In this document: positions 42,361 to 50,922 of the stretch, one piece after another | How the letters are laid out: every line of letters begins with the position of its first letter | Numbering within the stretch: the first letter of the stretch is position 1 | NCBI RefSeq assembly: GCF_028737265.1 | Contig: NZ_JAQZAK010000002.1 | Location: 1,054,001 to 1,118,000 of the forward strand | From: Actinomycetospora callitridis | Lineage (GTDB): Bacteria; Actinomycetota; Actinomycetes; Mycobacteriales; Pseudonocardiaceae | Reading direction: 5' to 3' | Length of the DNA: 64,000 nucleotides | Notes under the pieces: generated by a model | What the model was told of the DNA's origin: nothing | Seen by the model: only the letters and a program-made list of their open reading frames with translations | Database searches by the model: none | Position numbers and translations under genes: made by a program

Positions 42361-42552
42361 TCAGGCCGCCGCCGGTGCCGGACCGGGTCCGCTCGCCACC
42401 ACCAGCGTCCCCGGACGCTCGCTGGTCAGCACCGTCTCGTACCCACGCACCAGGTGCGGATGGGTCAGCGTCTCGAGCAACATCCCCTCGGCCAGCAGCC
42501 GCGCTGCGGCGATCTCGTCGTCAGCAGGGTCCCGACGCAGGGTCTTGCCCAC
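42361..42552 (-). pseudogene. Ser/Thr protein kinase N-lobe remnant
   Basis: A 63-codon minus-strand frame reads VGKTLRRDPADDEIAAARLL, then LLETLTHPHLVRGYETV. This is the beta-3 lysine to beta-4 segment of Hanks-type kinases (VAVKxLRRD...LxxLxHPHLVRxYE). The glycine loop, HRD and DFG motifs are absent. It breaks off right next to the IS-end-like repeat at 42592. Confidence 0.65.
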
Positions 42553-42591
42553 ACAACGGGCTCCGCTGAACCTCCGACTTGATGTCTCCGG

Positions 42592-42628
42592 GACTGTCTG
42601 ATTTCGGTGTACCGGTCCTGATGCTTGC
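42592..42628. repeat. IS-end-like repeat, copy B
   Basis: The copy starts GGGACTGTCTGAT and matches 38266-38302 in the same orientation. It adjoins a truncated kinase gene and may mark an insertion or excision junction. Confidence 0.5.
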
Positions 42629-42850
42629 TGACGACATCGCCGGCGAAGCTCGCCGCCTGGCCATTACCGAACAGGGCGTGCCGTAGGTAAGCGTCACCCG
42701 CGCTTAGGTGGTGGCCCGTGAGCCGACCACCGCCCGATCCGGCGCGGCATCCGGGCATGGCGCCTTGGTGATGGTCTCCTGCCCGCACGCGGCCCACCAC
42801 CGGGTGAATCGCGGGGCCGTTGGCCCGGTCGTTGCTGGAGGGAGCAGGAC

Positions 42851-43864
42851 ATGACAGAGCCCGGGAGCGCTGACGCCTCGCGGACGCGGATCGCGGGCAT
42901 CGTCCTGCTGGCGGTGGCCGGTGTCGCTGCCGTGGTGGGCCTGCTCGCGCTCGGCGGCGAGGGCCCGCCGAGCCACGAGGCGGCACCGACCAGTTCGCCC
43001 CAGGTGGCGTTGCCCAGCTTGACCTCCTCGACCGGCCCAGTCCCCGGCCCCCCGCCCGACGCGGTCCAGCCTGGAGGCGGCGGGCCGCCGGTGGGCACGC
43101 CGCTCGTGCCGGACGCCGGCCCCGGTGGTGCCGGCGATGTGGGTGGTCTGCCGCCCGTCCCTGGGCCCGTCCCCGGTTCTGCTCCCGGCGGTGTGCCCGC
43201 CGTCCCCGCCGGTGGCCCCGGCGGCCCCGGTGGCGGCAGTGCGGGTGGCCTGCCGCCTGCTCCCGGCGGCGCTCCTGGCGGTGCTCCTGGCGGTGCTCCT
43301 GGCGGTGCTCCCGGCACACTGCCGGGCGGCGGGTCGCCGGAAGGCTCGCCGACTGGGCCGGGCGTCGCCTCCGGTGGCGCCCTCGGTGGCGTCCTCGTTG
43401 GCGCGCCGGGCGCCGCGGGCACCGTCGGCGGGGCGCCTGGCACACCGCCGGGTGGCGGGCCGCCGGTGGTCGCCCCGATCGTGCCAGGCGCCGTTCCCGG
43501 TGGCGGCGGCGTGGGTGGTCTGCAGCCTGGTCCCGTTCCCGTTGGTGCTCCCGGCGGTGCGCCCGGTGCCCCTGCGGTCACGGTCCGCGTGTACAACAAC
43601 TCGATGATCACCGGCCTCGCCCAGCGCGCGGCCGACGAGCTGCGCCTGCTGGGCTGGAACGTCACCGAGGTCGGCAACTACCCCTACGGCATGATTCCCG
43701 AGAGCACCGTCTACTTCCGCCCGGACACCGACGAGGAGGGCGCCGCCCAGTCGCTCGCGGTGCAGTTCGAGGTGCGCACATTGCCTCGCTTCGAGGGCAT
43801 CCAGGACGCCTCACCCGGCCTGATCGTCATCGTCACCAGGAACTGGGGCGCCAACGCCGGTTAG
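42851..43864 (+). CDS. LytR_C-domain membrane protein with long Pro/Gly-rich linker
   Basis: This 337-residue protein has a cytoplasmic N-terminus, one membrane helix at about residues 14-36, and then a roughly 205-residue linker dominated by Pro, Gly, Ala and Val. A C-terminal LytR_C domain from about residue 244 contains VTVRVYNNSMITGLAQRAAD. Such domains follow LytR-CpsA-Psr ligases and occur alone in actinobacteria, probably binding cell-wall glycans or lipid-linked substrates outside the cell. GGAGGGAGCAGG precedes the ATG. The linker is unusually long and would let the domain reach far into the wall. Confidence 0.8.
   Translation: MTEPGSADASRTRIAGIVLLAVAGVAAVVGLLALGGEGPPSHEAAPTSSPQVALPSLTSSTGPVPGPPPDAVQPGGGGPPVGTPLVPDAGPGGAGDVGGLPPVPGPVPGSAPGGVPAVPAGGPGGPGGGSAGGLPPAPGGAPGGAPGGAPGGAPGTLPGGGSPEGSPTGPGVASGGALGGVLVGAPGAAGTVGGAPGTPPGGGPPVVAPIVPGAVPGGGGVGGLQPGPVPVGAPGGAPGAPAVTVRVYNNSMITGLAQRAADELRLLGWNVTEVGNYPYGMIPESTVYFRPDTDEEGAAQSLAVQFEVRTLPRFEGIQDASPGLIVIVTRNWGANAG
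43266..43316 (+). repeat. 12-bp tandem coding repeat in linker
   Basis: The unit GGCGGTGCTCCT (with small variants) repeats four times, encoding Gly-Gly-Ala-Pro repeats in the linker. Near-identical codons show recent slippage duplication. Confidence 0.85.
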
Positions 43865-44158
43865 AGCACCGCAGGGCCGCCCGGCTCACCTGCCAGCGTG
43901 GGGGAGCGGGAGCGAGCCGCAGCCACGCACCGCGCGCGGGAGCCCTTCGCGATGGACAATGTTAGCCCCGGCGAAACCTGCATGCGCTCGACGAGCCCGG
44001 GGCTGGCCACGGTCAAGCGTTCGCTCACTCGACACCTGTCCCCTGGTGGCGCATGCGCGGCCTCGGTACGCGGAGGTCCTCTCGCGTTCTTCCTCGGGTT
44101 GCTTCCGGTTAGGTTGACGCTCCGCAAGTTCAAATGCATCTTTGTGGGCTGAGCGCTA

Positions 44159-44430
44159 CCGGGGATCGCCCTGCTCAACCACACCACCTTCGACGTCATC
44201 GGGCCGTGGGAATCCGACCGGGGCTCCCAGTACCTCGCCTATGACGCCTGGTGGCACCTCAACCGGAATACGCTGATCAGCACCGAGTGGGGCACTCCGT
44301 CGATGATCGAGGACGGCGGGAACCCGGAGCTGCTCCTGGGACAGAAGTATGGCCACAAACCTGCACTTCTGGGACCTCGCGCGGGGCGCCCACCTCCAGG
44401 AGATCGACCTCGGGGCGCAGCGCTATTCCT
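44159..44430 (+). pseudogene. selenium-binding protein (SBP56/methanethiol oxidase) fragment
   Basis: The frame starts abruptly with IALLNHTTFDVIGPWESDRG, then SQYLAYDAWWHLNRNTLIST, then EWGTPSMIEDG and LLLGQKYGH. These are hallmarks of the bacterial SBP56 family. After a frameshift it continues LHFWDLARGAHLQEIDLGA and then becomes unreadable. Neither the N-terminal Cys nor the C-terminal half is present. Confidence 0.75.
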
Positions 44431-44502
44431 GCAGATGTATATGCAGATGTTGCTTGCACGCCCATCAGGGTCGAGGGTGGCCCGCCCCGACGTCCGCGTC
44501 GG

Positions 44503-44742
44503 TCAACGTCCACGCATCAGAAGAACGCCTGGCTCGACGGGGGCGACCAACACGACCTCATCGAGGTCGACCAACGCGGTCTGCTCACCTCTGGCTCGCG
44601 CAGCCGCAGCCATTCCGAGGAACAGATAGCCGACCCGCTCTGCGACCTCGGCCGACACCACCCGGCTTCGGACAGCGTGCCCCTGCTCGTCGGCCAGCGT
44701 GATCGGCACCAGACCAGTGGCCGAGTCACTCGACGTCGACAC
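44503..44742 (-). CDS. hypothetical small protein
   Basis: This 79-residue frame starts at GTG 44742 and encodes STSSDSATGLVPITLADEQG, then SAEVAERVGYLFLGMAAAAR, then ALVDLDEVVLVAPVEPGV. It looks protein-like (balanced hydrophobic and acidic residues) and lies in a debris region. No family is recognised and the ribosome site is weak. It could be a remnant of a longer gene. Confidence 0.4.
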   Translation of the reverse strand: MSTSSDSATGLVPITLADEQGHAVRSRVVSAEVAERVGYLFLGMAAAARARGEQTALVDLDEVVLVAPVEPGVLLMRGR

Positions 44743-45068
44743 TCTCAGTGGCCCGCCCCGCGCAAGCGGGCGATCACGGCGGCCCGATGACTCAGCGTAT
44801 GTCGTGCATGTCGGGCCGCCGAACAGCGCCCGTGCCATCGGGTCACTGCTGAGGACGCCACCAGCTCGCCTCCTGCGGCCTTCGGTGGGCAGCTCCCGAC
44901 ACCTCGAGCGGAGCCGGCGCCCGGAGGACCTGGTGGTCTGACTGTTCGCAGGCGTCGCAACCTGCTGGATCGTGAGCACCAAGCTCGCGGGTAGGGCGTT
45001 TCCACATCGACCGCCCGGCAACGCCTGTCGCGTAACACTCCAGGGAGCAGGGGGTCGCCGGCACGACC

Positions 45069-46637
45069 ATGGGACGCCATCGCGACACAGGCGCTGGAAC
45101 GCGCCCGACGCTGCACACCTCCGGAGGGGTGCGCTCGCACCGTCGGCCGCCGGGTGTGGCGCGAGCCCGGGCGGTCTCCCTGGTAGCCATCGGTGCTCTC
45201 GCGGGCGGGGTCGCCATCGCCAGCACGACGCCCTGGTCCCGCGAGGCATCGCACCTCCCGCCGGGAGCTCGTCCCGGCGGACCGTCAGAGGCACCGGGCG
45301 CCGGAGCTGGCGTGCTACCCGTGCCCACGGTGCCGCCCCCGGCCACCGAGGAGCCTGTCGAGTCCGCCGCGGTGCCGGCCCTCGCGCCGGCCCTCGCGCC
45401 GGCCGTGCCGACGGAACCCCCGGCTTTCCCTCCGGTGTTGGCGGAAGCCCCGGCGTCGGCGGTGTGGCGTGCCGACGGCCCGCGTGCCTTCCTGGGAACG
45501 TCGTGGAACACCGTCGGAGCCATGCCGCCCCAGGTGAACGACGACGAGGTGTCCTTCGAGCTCACCGGGCGCGGACAGCGCAGCGAGCTCGAGCCCACCC
45601 TGCCCGCCGTGCACGAAGGAGACCAGCACGACGTCACCTTCTCGGTACGGCTGGACGGCGAATTCGCCGGGGGCTCCACGGTTCGCCAAGTCATCGCCCG
45701 TTGGGAGAACGACAGTCCGGGGCAGGCGCCGCTCGACCTTCGGGTGAGCGGCGGTGAGCTCGTCCTGCACGGTGGCGAGGGCCACCCGTCGGGCCCGCGG
45801 ACCTTCACCCGCACCCTCGGGCCTGCGCCCATCGGTGAGTGGACCCAGCTGCGTGTCCTGGTGCGCTTCTCGGCCGACCCGCGGAAGGCCGGCGTCAGCG
45901 TCTGGCGCGACGGCCGGTCCGTCGTCGACGACCACCACCCCCGCGGCGGCACGCTCTACCCGGGCCAGCAGAGCTACCTCAAGGTCGGCCTGCACCGGGA
46001 CCGGGTCATCGCGCCACTGAGTAGGGTGCGGTTCGCTGCGTGGCGCATCGACCACGGACGCGCTGCCGCGCACCCGGACCGCACGGGCCCATCTCGGGAC
46101 GACACCCCCACCGCGGTGCGCCAGTCGATCGGTCCCTCGCATGACGAACCTCGCTCGACGCCGTCCGGCGCGGCGAACGGGGCGTCCGAGAGCTCGGCTC
46201 GGAACGGGTCCGACCGGGACGTCACTGAGCACACGCCAACGATCCAGCAACACACGTCACCGAACGACGAATCAGACCGCGAAGAATCCGATGACGGTCC
46301 TTCGTCCGAACGCAGCTCGCCGGGCCCCTCGGATCCTGAACGCAGCACCTCGCAGTCCGACATGTCGCACCGACCCGCGTCCGAGAAGTCGTCTCCGCAC
46401 GTCGGGACTAGCCACCGGACATCGTCGGACAGGACGTCGCACCGGCGACAATACGAGGAGAACTCGGCATCTGATCACCGCGTGGAGCCCAGCGGGCGCA
46501 CCTCGTCGCGCGACACGTCCCCTCGCGGCGCATCCGAGGACCCCGGCTCACACCAAGGCTCCTCGCGGGACGGCGCGTCAACCGACACCGACGCCGGACG
46601 TAGTGACGACTCCGGCGGGCGCTCGAGCGACGAATAG
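45069..46637 (+). CDS. secreted polysaccharide-lyase-like protein with Ser-rich acidic tail
   Basis: This 522-residue protein has an N-terminal export helix (about residues 34-52), a Pro/Ala linker and a beta-jelly-roll domain (about 135-340). That domain resembles polysaccharide lyases/heparin-lyase-like proteins, with GQRSELEP (the RSEL motif) and SYLKVGLHRDR (the KxGxYR-like motif). A roughly 180-residue tail rich in Ser, Asp, Glu, Arg and Thr, without hydrophobic residues, closes the protein and may be surface-exposed or modified. The start is ATG. It likely binds or cleaves an acidic polysaccharide outside the cell; activity cannot be confirmed because the catalytic His/Tyr are not assigned. 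Confidence 0.7.
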   Translation: MGRHRDTGAGTRPTLHTSGGVRSHRRPPGVARARAVSLVAIGALAGGVAIASTTPWSREASHLPPGARPGGPSEAPGAGAGVLPVPTVPPPATEEPVESAAVPALAPALAPAVPTEPPAFPPVLAEAPASAVWRADGPRAFLGTSWNTVGAMPPQVNDDEVSFELTGRGQRSELEPTLPAVHEGDQHDVTFSVRLDGEFAGGSTVRQVIARWENDSPGQAPLDLRVSGGELVLHGGEGHPSGPRTFTRTLGPAPIGEWTQLRVLVRFSADPRKAGVSVWRDGRSVVDDHHPRGGTLYPGQQSYLKVGLHRDRVIAPLSRVRFAAWRIDHGRAAAHPDRTGPSRDDTPTAVRQSIGPSHDEPRSTPSGAANGASESSARNGSDRDVTEHTPTIQQHTSPNDESDREESDDGPSSERSSPGPSDPERSTSQSDMSHRPASEKSSPHVGTSHRTSSDRTSHRRQYEENSASDHRVEPSGRTSSRDTSPRGASEDPGSHQGSSRDGASTDTDAGRSDDSGGRSSDE

Positions 46638-47032
46638 CCGCGCCGCACACGGAAGTCAACCACAAGTACCGAGGCGGCGTCCTCGGCTGAAGACCCCGAC
46701 GCGCTCGATGGAGATCGATTCGTTGTCCGCACTGACGCGTGCGCCCATCTCTTCAGCGTGCTCGCGGTTGTGGGACACGAGCCCGCCCTGACCCTGGCGG
46801 CCGTCGCCGAACCACATCCCGCGGACCTTGCCCCGCGGGCGCGACTAACGGCCCGAACCGGCCCACGACCCCGCCGTCCTCCGCGGTCAATCACCGTCGT
46901 CGGCATCGAGAACGACGAGCTACGAGGCGCAAAACGCGTCCAGCCCACTCCCCCATCCAACCGCTACATGCTTGTCGCTGGTCTCGGGCAGCCTCCTGGC
47001 AAGGACGGGGTGATGAGGCGAGGAGTGGCGGG
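46638..47032 (+). promoter_or_regulatory. 395-bp gap upstream of Ser/Thr kinase gene
   Basis: No gene is supported. The region is GC-rich and ends in GAGGCGAGGAG, the kinase ribosome site. A promoter is expected but no boxes are convincing. Confidence 0.3.
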
Positions 47033-48847
47033 GTGGCGGACGAGGGCGAGCTGATCGCTGAGCGCTACCGCGTCCGGACGCGCGTCGGGCAGGGTGCGAT
47101 GGGCGTCGTGTGGCGGGCCGAGGACGAGCGGCTGCGCCGGGAGGTCGCGCTCAAGCAGGTGTGGTTGCCGGCCGGGGCCGACGACGAGGCCCGCGACCAG
47201 GCCCACCGCCGCGTCTTCCGCGAGGCCCGGATGATCGCCCGGCTGCACCACCCGCACGCGATCACGGTCTTCGACGTCGTCGAGCACGACGGCGGACCGT
47301 GGCTGGTCATGGAATACCTGGCCTCGCGCAGCCTCGCCGAGGTGCTGGTCGCCGACGGAGCGCTGGGCCCCGAGCGGGTCGCCCGCGTCGGCCGCCAGGT
47401 AGCCGCCGCGCTCGCCGCGGCGCACGACGCCGGGATCGTCCACCGCGACGTCAAGCCCGGCAACGTCCTGCTCGCCGCCGACGGCCGGGCCAAGGTCACC
47501 GACTTCGGCATCGCCCGGGCCGTCGACGACGTCACGATCACATCGACGGGGATGATGGCCGGGACCCCGGCCTACCTGGCGCCCGAGGTCGCCCGCGGTG
47601 CGCACGCCGACTTCCGCTCCGACGTCTACTCGCTGGGCTCAACGCTCTACGCCGCCCTCGAGGGCGCGCCGCCGTTCGGGAGCGGGGACAACCCCCTCGC
47701 CGTCCTGCACCGCGTCGCCTCCGGCGACTACGCCCCGCCCACCCCCCGCGGGCCAATCACACCGCTCGTCGAGCGCCTGCTCCGAGCCGAACCGGCCCAG
47801 CGTCCCGACATGCACCAGGCCCGCGACGAGCTCGCCCGTCTCGTCTGGTCCGGGACCGAGGGGCCGATCACGCCGTTCCTGACGAGGCCGGGTCCGGATG
47901 CCGCGTCCGACGGTTCGGCCGCGGGGCGACCCGTGTCGTCGCCGGTGTCGGCCACGACGTCTCCGCCGGCACCCAACGCGGCCCCGGCTCCGGCCCCCGG
48001 ACCGCCGTCGGTGCCGCCCTCGGCGCCCCCCTCGGTGCCTCCCGGGGCCCCGGCCGGACCGCCTCCCGGCACGCGCCCCGGCACCGTCCCGGCCGCGCCG
48101 CCGGCGTTCGCCGCCTCGGCCATCCCGCTCACCGCGTCGACCAGCGCCCCCAACGCACCACGGCGCCGTGACGTGCACGCAGCCCGATCCGTCGCGGCCC
48201 TGCCGGCCCGCGCCCGGGAGACGGGACCGGCCATGACCGCGCCGGTGAGCGCCCCGGAGGAGGTCGACAGCTCGCCGGACGGCGCGCCCGCACGCGGTCG
48301 TCGCTGGCCGTGGGTCGCGGCGGCCACGGCGATCGTCGCCGTGGTCGCGGTGATCGTGGTCGCGGCCCTGCTCGGCACGACTGGCGACCAGCCGGGGGCC
48401 TCGGTGCCGGGCAACACCGCGGCACCCGACGCCGGGAGCGGGAGCGCGTCGACGCAGGCCGCCGGGAGCGGCACCGACGGAGCCGACGACACCGGCGGGT
48501 CGGACGGCCCTGTGGCGCTGTCCGGCAGCCCGGACGACCAGGCCCGCCAGCAGGCCCTGGTCAACTACTACGGCCTGCTGCCGAACCGGCTCGACGAGGG
48601 CTGGCAGCGCCTCACGCCATCCTTCCAGCGGTCCACAGCGGGTGGTTTCGACAACTATCGCGCGTTCTGGGGCTCGATGTCCCAGGTGACGGTGCGGGGC
48701 GTCTCGCCCTCGGGCGGCGACGAGGTCGATGCCACCGTCACCTACCGCTACGCGAACGGGCGCGAGGTCGACGAGCGCACGGTGTTCCGGATGGTCTTCG
48801 TCAACAGCATCTGGAAGATCGACGGACAGCGTCGGGCGACCGGATGA
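47033..48847 (+). CDS. transmembrane Ser/Thr protein kinase (PknB-like)
   Basis: This 604-residue Hanks-type kinase has the glycine loop GQGAMGVV (19-26), the ATP lysine K41 in VALKQVW, the catalytic loop IVHRDVKPGN, DFG in TDFGIARA and the activation segment AGTPAYLAPE. A Pro/Ala-rich juxtamembrane linker and one membrane helix (about residues 424-447) precede an extracellular domain of about 150 residues with NYYGLLPNRLDEGWQRL, which resembles SnoaL-like/NTF2-like sensor domains. GTG is the start, after AGGAG. It would phosphorylate cytosolic targets in response to an external cue. The neighbouring LytR_C and lyase-like genes suggest a cell-wall theme. Confidence 0.92.
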   Translation: MADEGELIAERYRVRTRVGQGAMGVVWRAEDERLRREVALKQVWLPAGADDEARDQAHRRVFREARMIARLHHPHAITVFDVVEHDGGPWLVMEYLASRSLAEVLVADGALGPERVARVGRQVAAALAAAHDAGIVHRDVKPGNVLLAADGRAKVTDFGIARAVDDVTITSTGMMAGTPAYLAPEVARGAHADFRSDVYSLGSTLYAALEGAPPFGSGDNPLAVLHRVASGDYAPPTPRGPITPLVERLLRAEPAQRPDMHQARDELARLVWSGTEGPITPFLTRPGPDAASDGSAAGRPVSSPVSATTSPPAPNAAPAPAPGPPSVPPSAPPSVPPGAPAGPPPGTRPGTVPAAPPAFAASAIPLTASTSAPNAPRRRDVHAARSVAALPARARETGPAMTAPVSAPEEVDSSPDGAPARGRRWPWVAAATAIVAVVAVIVVAALLGTTGDQPGASVPGNTAAPDAGSGSASTQAAGSGTDGADDTGGSDGPVALSGSPDDQARQQALVNYYGLLPNRLDEGWQRLTPSFQRSTAGGFDNYRAFWGSMSQVTVRGVSPSGGDEVDATVTYRYANGREVDERTVFRMVFVNSIWKIDGQRRATG

Positions 48848-48861
48848 GCTCGACGCTCCGG

Positions 48862-49113
48862 TCAGCCTGACCAGGCCAGGAGCTGCCGCGGGACCGAGCC
48901 GGGCGCTCCGTCGCCGTTCGCCAGAGCATGCGTCCGCGTCCGGAACAGCGTCCGGCTGCGCGGGGGGATCAATCGGCTGGCCCCGGGCACCAGCGCGTCG
49001 GCGAGGGCGAGCGGACTGGATTCGAACTCGAACGGCTCGGTGAGCTCCGAACGGAAGAACAGCGCCCCTTCCAGGCGCAGGTGATCGAGCGTCGAGGACA
49101 GGGCGTAGCTCAT
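48862..49113 (-). pseudogene. AraC-family regulator, N-terminal fragment
   Basis: The frame reads MSYALSSTLDHLRLEGALFF, then RSELTEPFEFESSPLALADA, then VPGASRLI. This matches the cupin-like N-terminal domain of AraC regulators (LSDVLRxLRLxGALFFxxE). It then runs into unrelated sequence and stops. The HTH half is missing. Confidence 0.6.
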
Positions 49114-49224
49114 CGCGGCAGCCCGGGGGCTCCGGCTAGCTCCGGCGGCTTCTTGGTCATGGGGTTTCCTCGCTGCCCGCACACCATCGGAGTCGACTCT
49201 AAACACCTACGAAGGAGTAGAACG

Positions 49225-49629
49225 ATGTCCGATTTCCCGCCGCTGACTCACGTGGCGCTGACGGTGCGCGACCTGGACGTGAGCATCCCTTGGTACGAAG
49301 CCCTCCTCGATGCCCGGCCGGTGATCGACGAGGACACCGAGCCCGACATGCACCACACCGTCTACCTGCTCGGCAACGGCACCCTGCTCGGCCTCCACCA
49401 GCACCGACGTGCGGCCTCTCCCGCGCCCTTCAGCGAGTTCCAGGTCGGCCTCGACCACGTGGCCTTCGGCTGCGCCGACCGGACCGAGCTCGAGAAGTGG
49501 TCCCGTAGGCTCGATGAACTGGGCGTTGAGCACGGTGCGGTCAAGGATGCGCCGTACGGCTCGGGCCTCGCGTTCCGCGACCCTGATGGCATCGCCCTGG
49601 AGTTCTTCGCCCCACCCGTTGGGTCATGA
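49225..49629 (+). CDS. VOC/glyoxalase-fold protein
   Basis: This 134-residue protein has two beta-alpha-beta-beta-beta modules typical of the vicinal oxygen chelate superfamily. It opens LTHVALTVRDLDVSIPWYEA, with HHTVYLLGNGTLLGLHQH in the middle and FRDPDGIALEFFAPP at the end. The metal-ligand pattern His..Glu with GLDHVAFG is present. A strong GAAGGAG lies ten bases before the ATG. It may be a ring-cleavage dioxygenase-like, isomerase-like or drug-binding protein. It is intact in a decaying neighbourhood. Confidence 0.85.
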   Translation: MSDFPPLTHVALTVRDLDVSIPWYEALLDARPVIDEDTEPDMHHTVYLLGNGTLLGLHQHRRAASPAPFSEFQVGLDHVAFGCADRTELEKWSRRLDELGVEHGAVKDAPYGSGLAFRDPDGIALEFFAPPVGS

Positions 49630-49844
49630 GCCTGCCGCGCCGCGCCCGCTGCTGACATGCCGGGCGCGGTGCGGCATCCCGGCGCGCCCGGTTGGCCACT
49701 CCGCCTCACGAGCCTCTGCGGCACTCGCTGACGACTCCGCCCAGGAGCACCCATCGGGCCGACGACCGAGGGCTGGCTCGGGCCCCGACGACTACGACCG
49801 AGGGATGTCATGCCGCACGGCGTGAGATGGACGGTCTCGGCATC

Positions 49845-50285
49845 ACCGAGTCGGTCCGGCCGCCGGCTCGGTGACGTCGACGGGCTCGCCCGGGTTCAAG
49901 CGTTCCCACTTGAGCATCATCTGGTCGGCGACGTCGACCATCAGCAGCGTGTAGCCGGATAGAGCGCATCGAGAATGCCGGCAGGAGGATGTCGTGGACG
50001 CTCTTCCACAGGGGATCGCCGGACTCGGAGGTGAACAGCCCCCGGGTCGGCAGTGCGCTACCCAGGGTGCTCTGGGGCGTGGCGACGAACTTCGCGAAGC
50101 GGGACTCGTCGCAGAGGTCGTCGAACATCGTCAGGCCGGAGGTGACGTAGCGCGCGGCGCCCCGAGGATCTCCAGCTGCATCATCGGCCCGTAGCGCAGT
50201 GCCGGCTCCGTCATCGTGCGGATCATGCGGCCACGCGGTGGGTCGAGAAGGTTCCCCACGAGTGGCCGCCTCGGGGGTCCCGGGA
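49845..50285 (-). pseudogene. cytochrome P450 (CYP102/BM3-like) remnant
   Basis: Frameshifted pieces read RRPLVGNLLDPPRGRMIRTM, then FDDLCDESRFAKFVATPQS, then LFTSESGDPLWKSVHDILLP with AFSMRSI, then MMLKWERLNPGEPVDV. These are the N-terminal heme-domain segments of P450 BM3-type enzymes (VDELCDESRF..., HDILLPAFSMRAI, KWERLNPGE). At least two frameshifts are needed, and the I-helix, heme loop and reductase domain are absent. Confidence 0.75.
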
Positions 50286-50504
50286 TCGAACGCGCTCCGG
50301 GCGGGCGCGGGTGCTTCTCGGCCAGGCCTCCACCGTCTCGTCCGGCTCACCCCGCCGGCCCTCTTCTCGGGTTCTCGAGCTGGTGGGGCAGCTGACGGGG
50401 GCGTCCCATCAGGCGCAGGGGGCGCCCTCGCTGCATCACTCCAGATCGACGCGTGCAGATCGACACCGAACACCGAACGAGGTGGTCAGGGCCGAACCGG
50501 GCCG

Positions 50505-50625
50505 CCCGGCCGCGACGATTCGTCACCTCGGTGGGACCTCGTCGGCGCAGTTCGACCGGGCGTTCCGACCTGCTCGGCCCGCACCCGGTCGCAAACGATG
50601 AGCTGCTGCTCACGGCTCGCATGCC
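50505..50625 (-). pseudogene. degenerate copy of the Rpf-like gene 3' end
   Basis: Bases 50510-50620 closely match 50914-51024, the 3' end of the intact Rpf-like gene. The peptide reads ASREQQLIVCDRVRAEQ against ASREQQILVGDRVRAEQ, then diverges. It is an ancient partial duplication, with no start or domain core. Confidence 0.7.
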
Positions 50626-50922
50626 GTCTCTGTCAGCGACTCCCGGCGGCGGGCCACGTTGACCTACTCCACGCCCGAAGTTGACGCCGCTGTTGTCCAC
50701 GACCTGTTCCCCGCGAAGATCGTGTTCTCCCGGGTGCGGACCGCCACGAGCGGCGTCCGTGGCGAACCGGCCTGTCGCCCGGCGGCTGGACGCACACCAC
50801 CCTCGAATGCGACCAGTGGGGCAGCGCCCGGACGATCTATGAGGCGCGCCAGGTGCTCGAGCGATACGTGAGTACAGCCACGGCCAAGCCGGCCTGATCA
50901 CGCCGCTCGGTCGCGACGACCG
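50626..50922. other. 297-bp gap with protein-like debris
   Basis: A short plus-strand stretch (about 50770-50885) reads GGWTHTTLECDQWGSARTIY then EARQVLERYV, which looks like coding debris of an unrecognised protein. No start or complete domain is seen. Confidence 0.3.

Noticed and set aside
42629..42850. IS transposase gene after repeat copy B
   Set aside because: Frames on both strands gave no transposase catalytic motif; only the end-like repeat is supported.
43266..43316. CRISPR-like or regulatory repeat
   Set aside because: Twelve-base units are in frame inside a coding sequence and explain Gly/Ala/Pro repeats.
43898..44152. Plus-strand frame of 84 codons
   Set aside because: There is no ribosome site, no family and no coding-like composition.
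48853..48875. Terminator after the Ser/Thr kinase gene
   Set aside because: GGTCA/TGACC gives only a 5-bp stem with a 3-nt loop.
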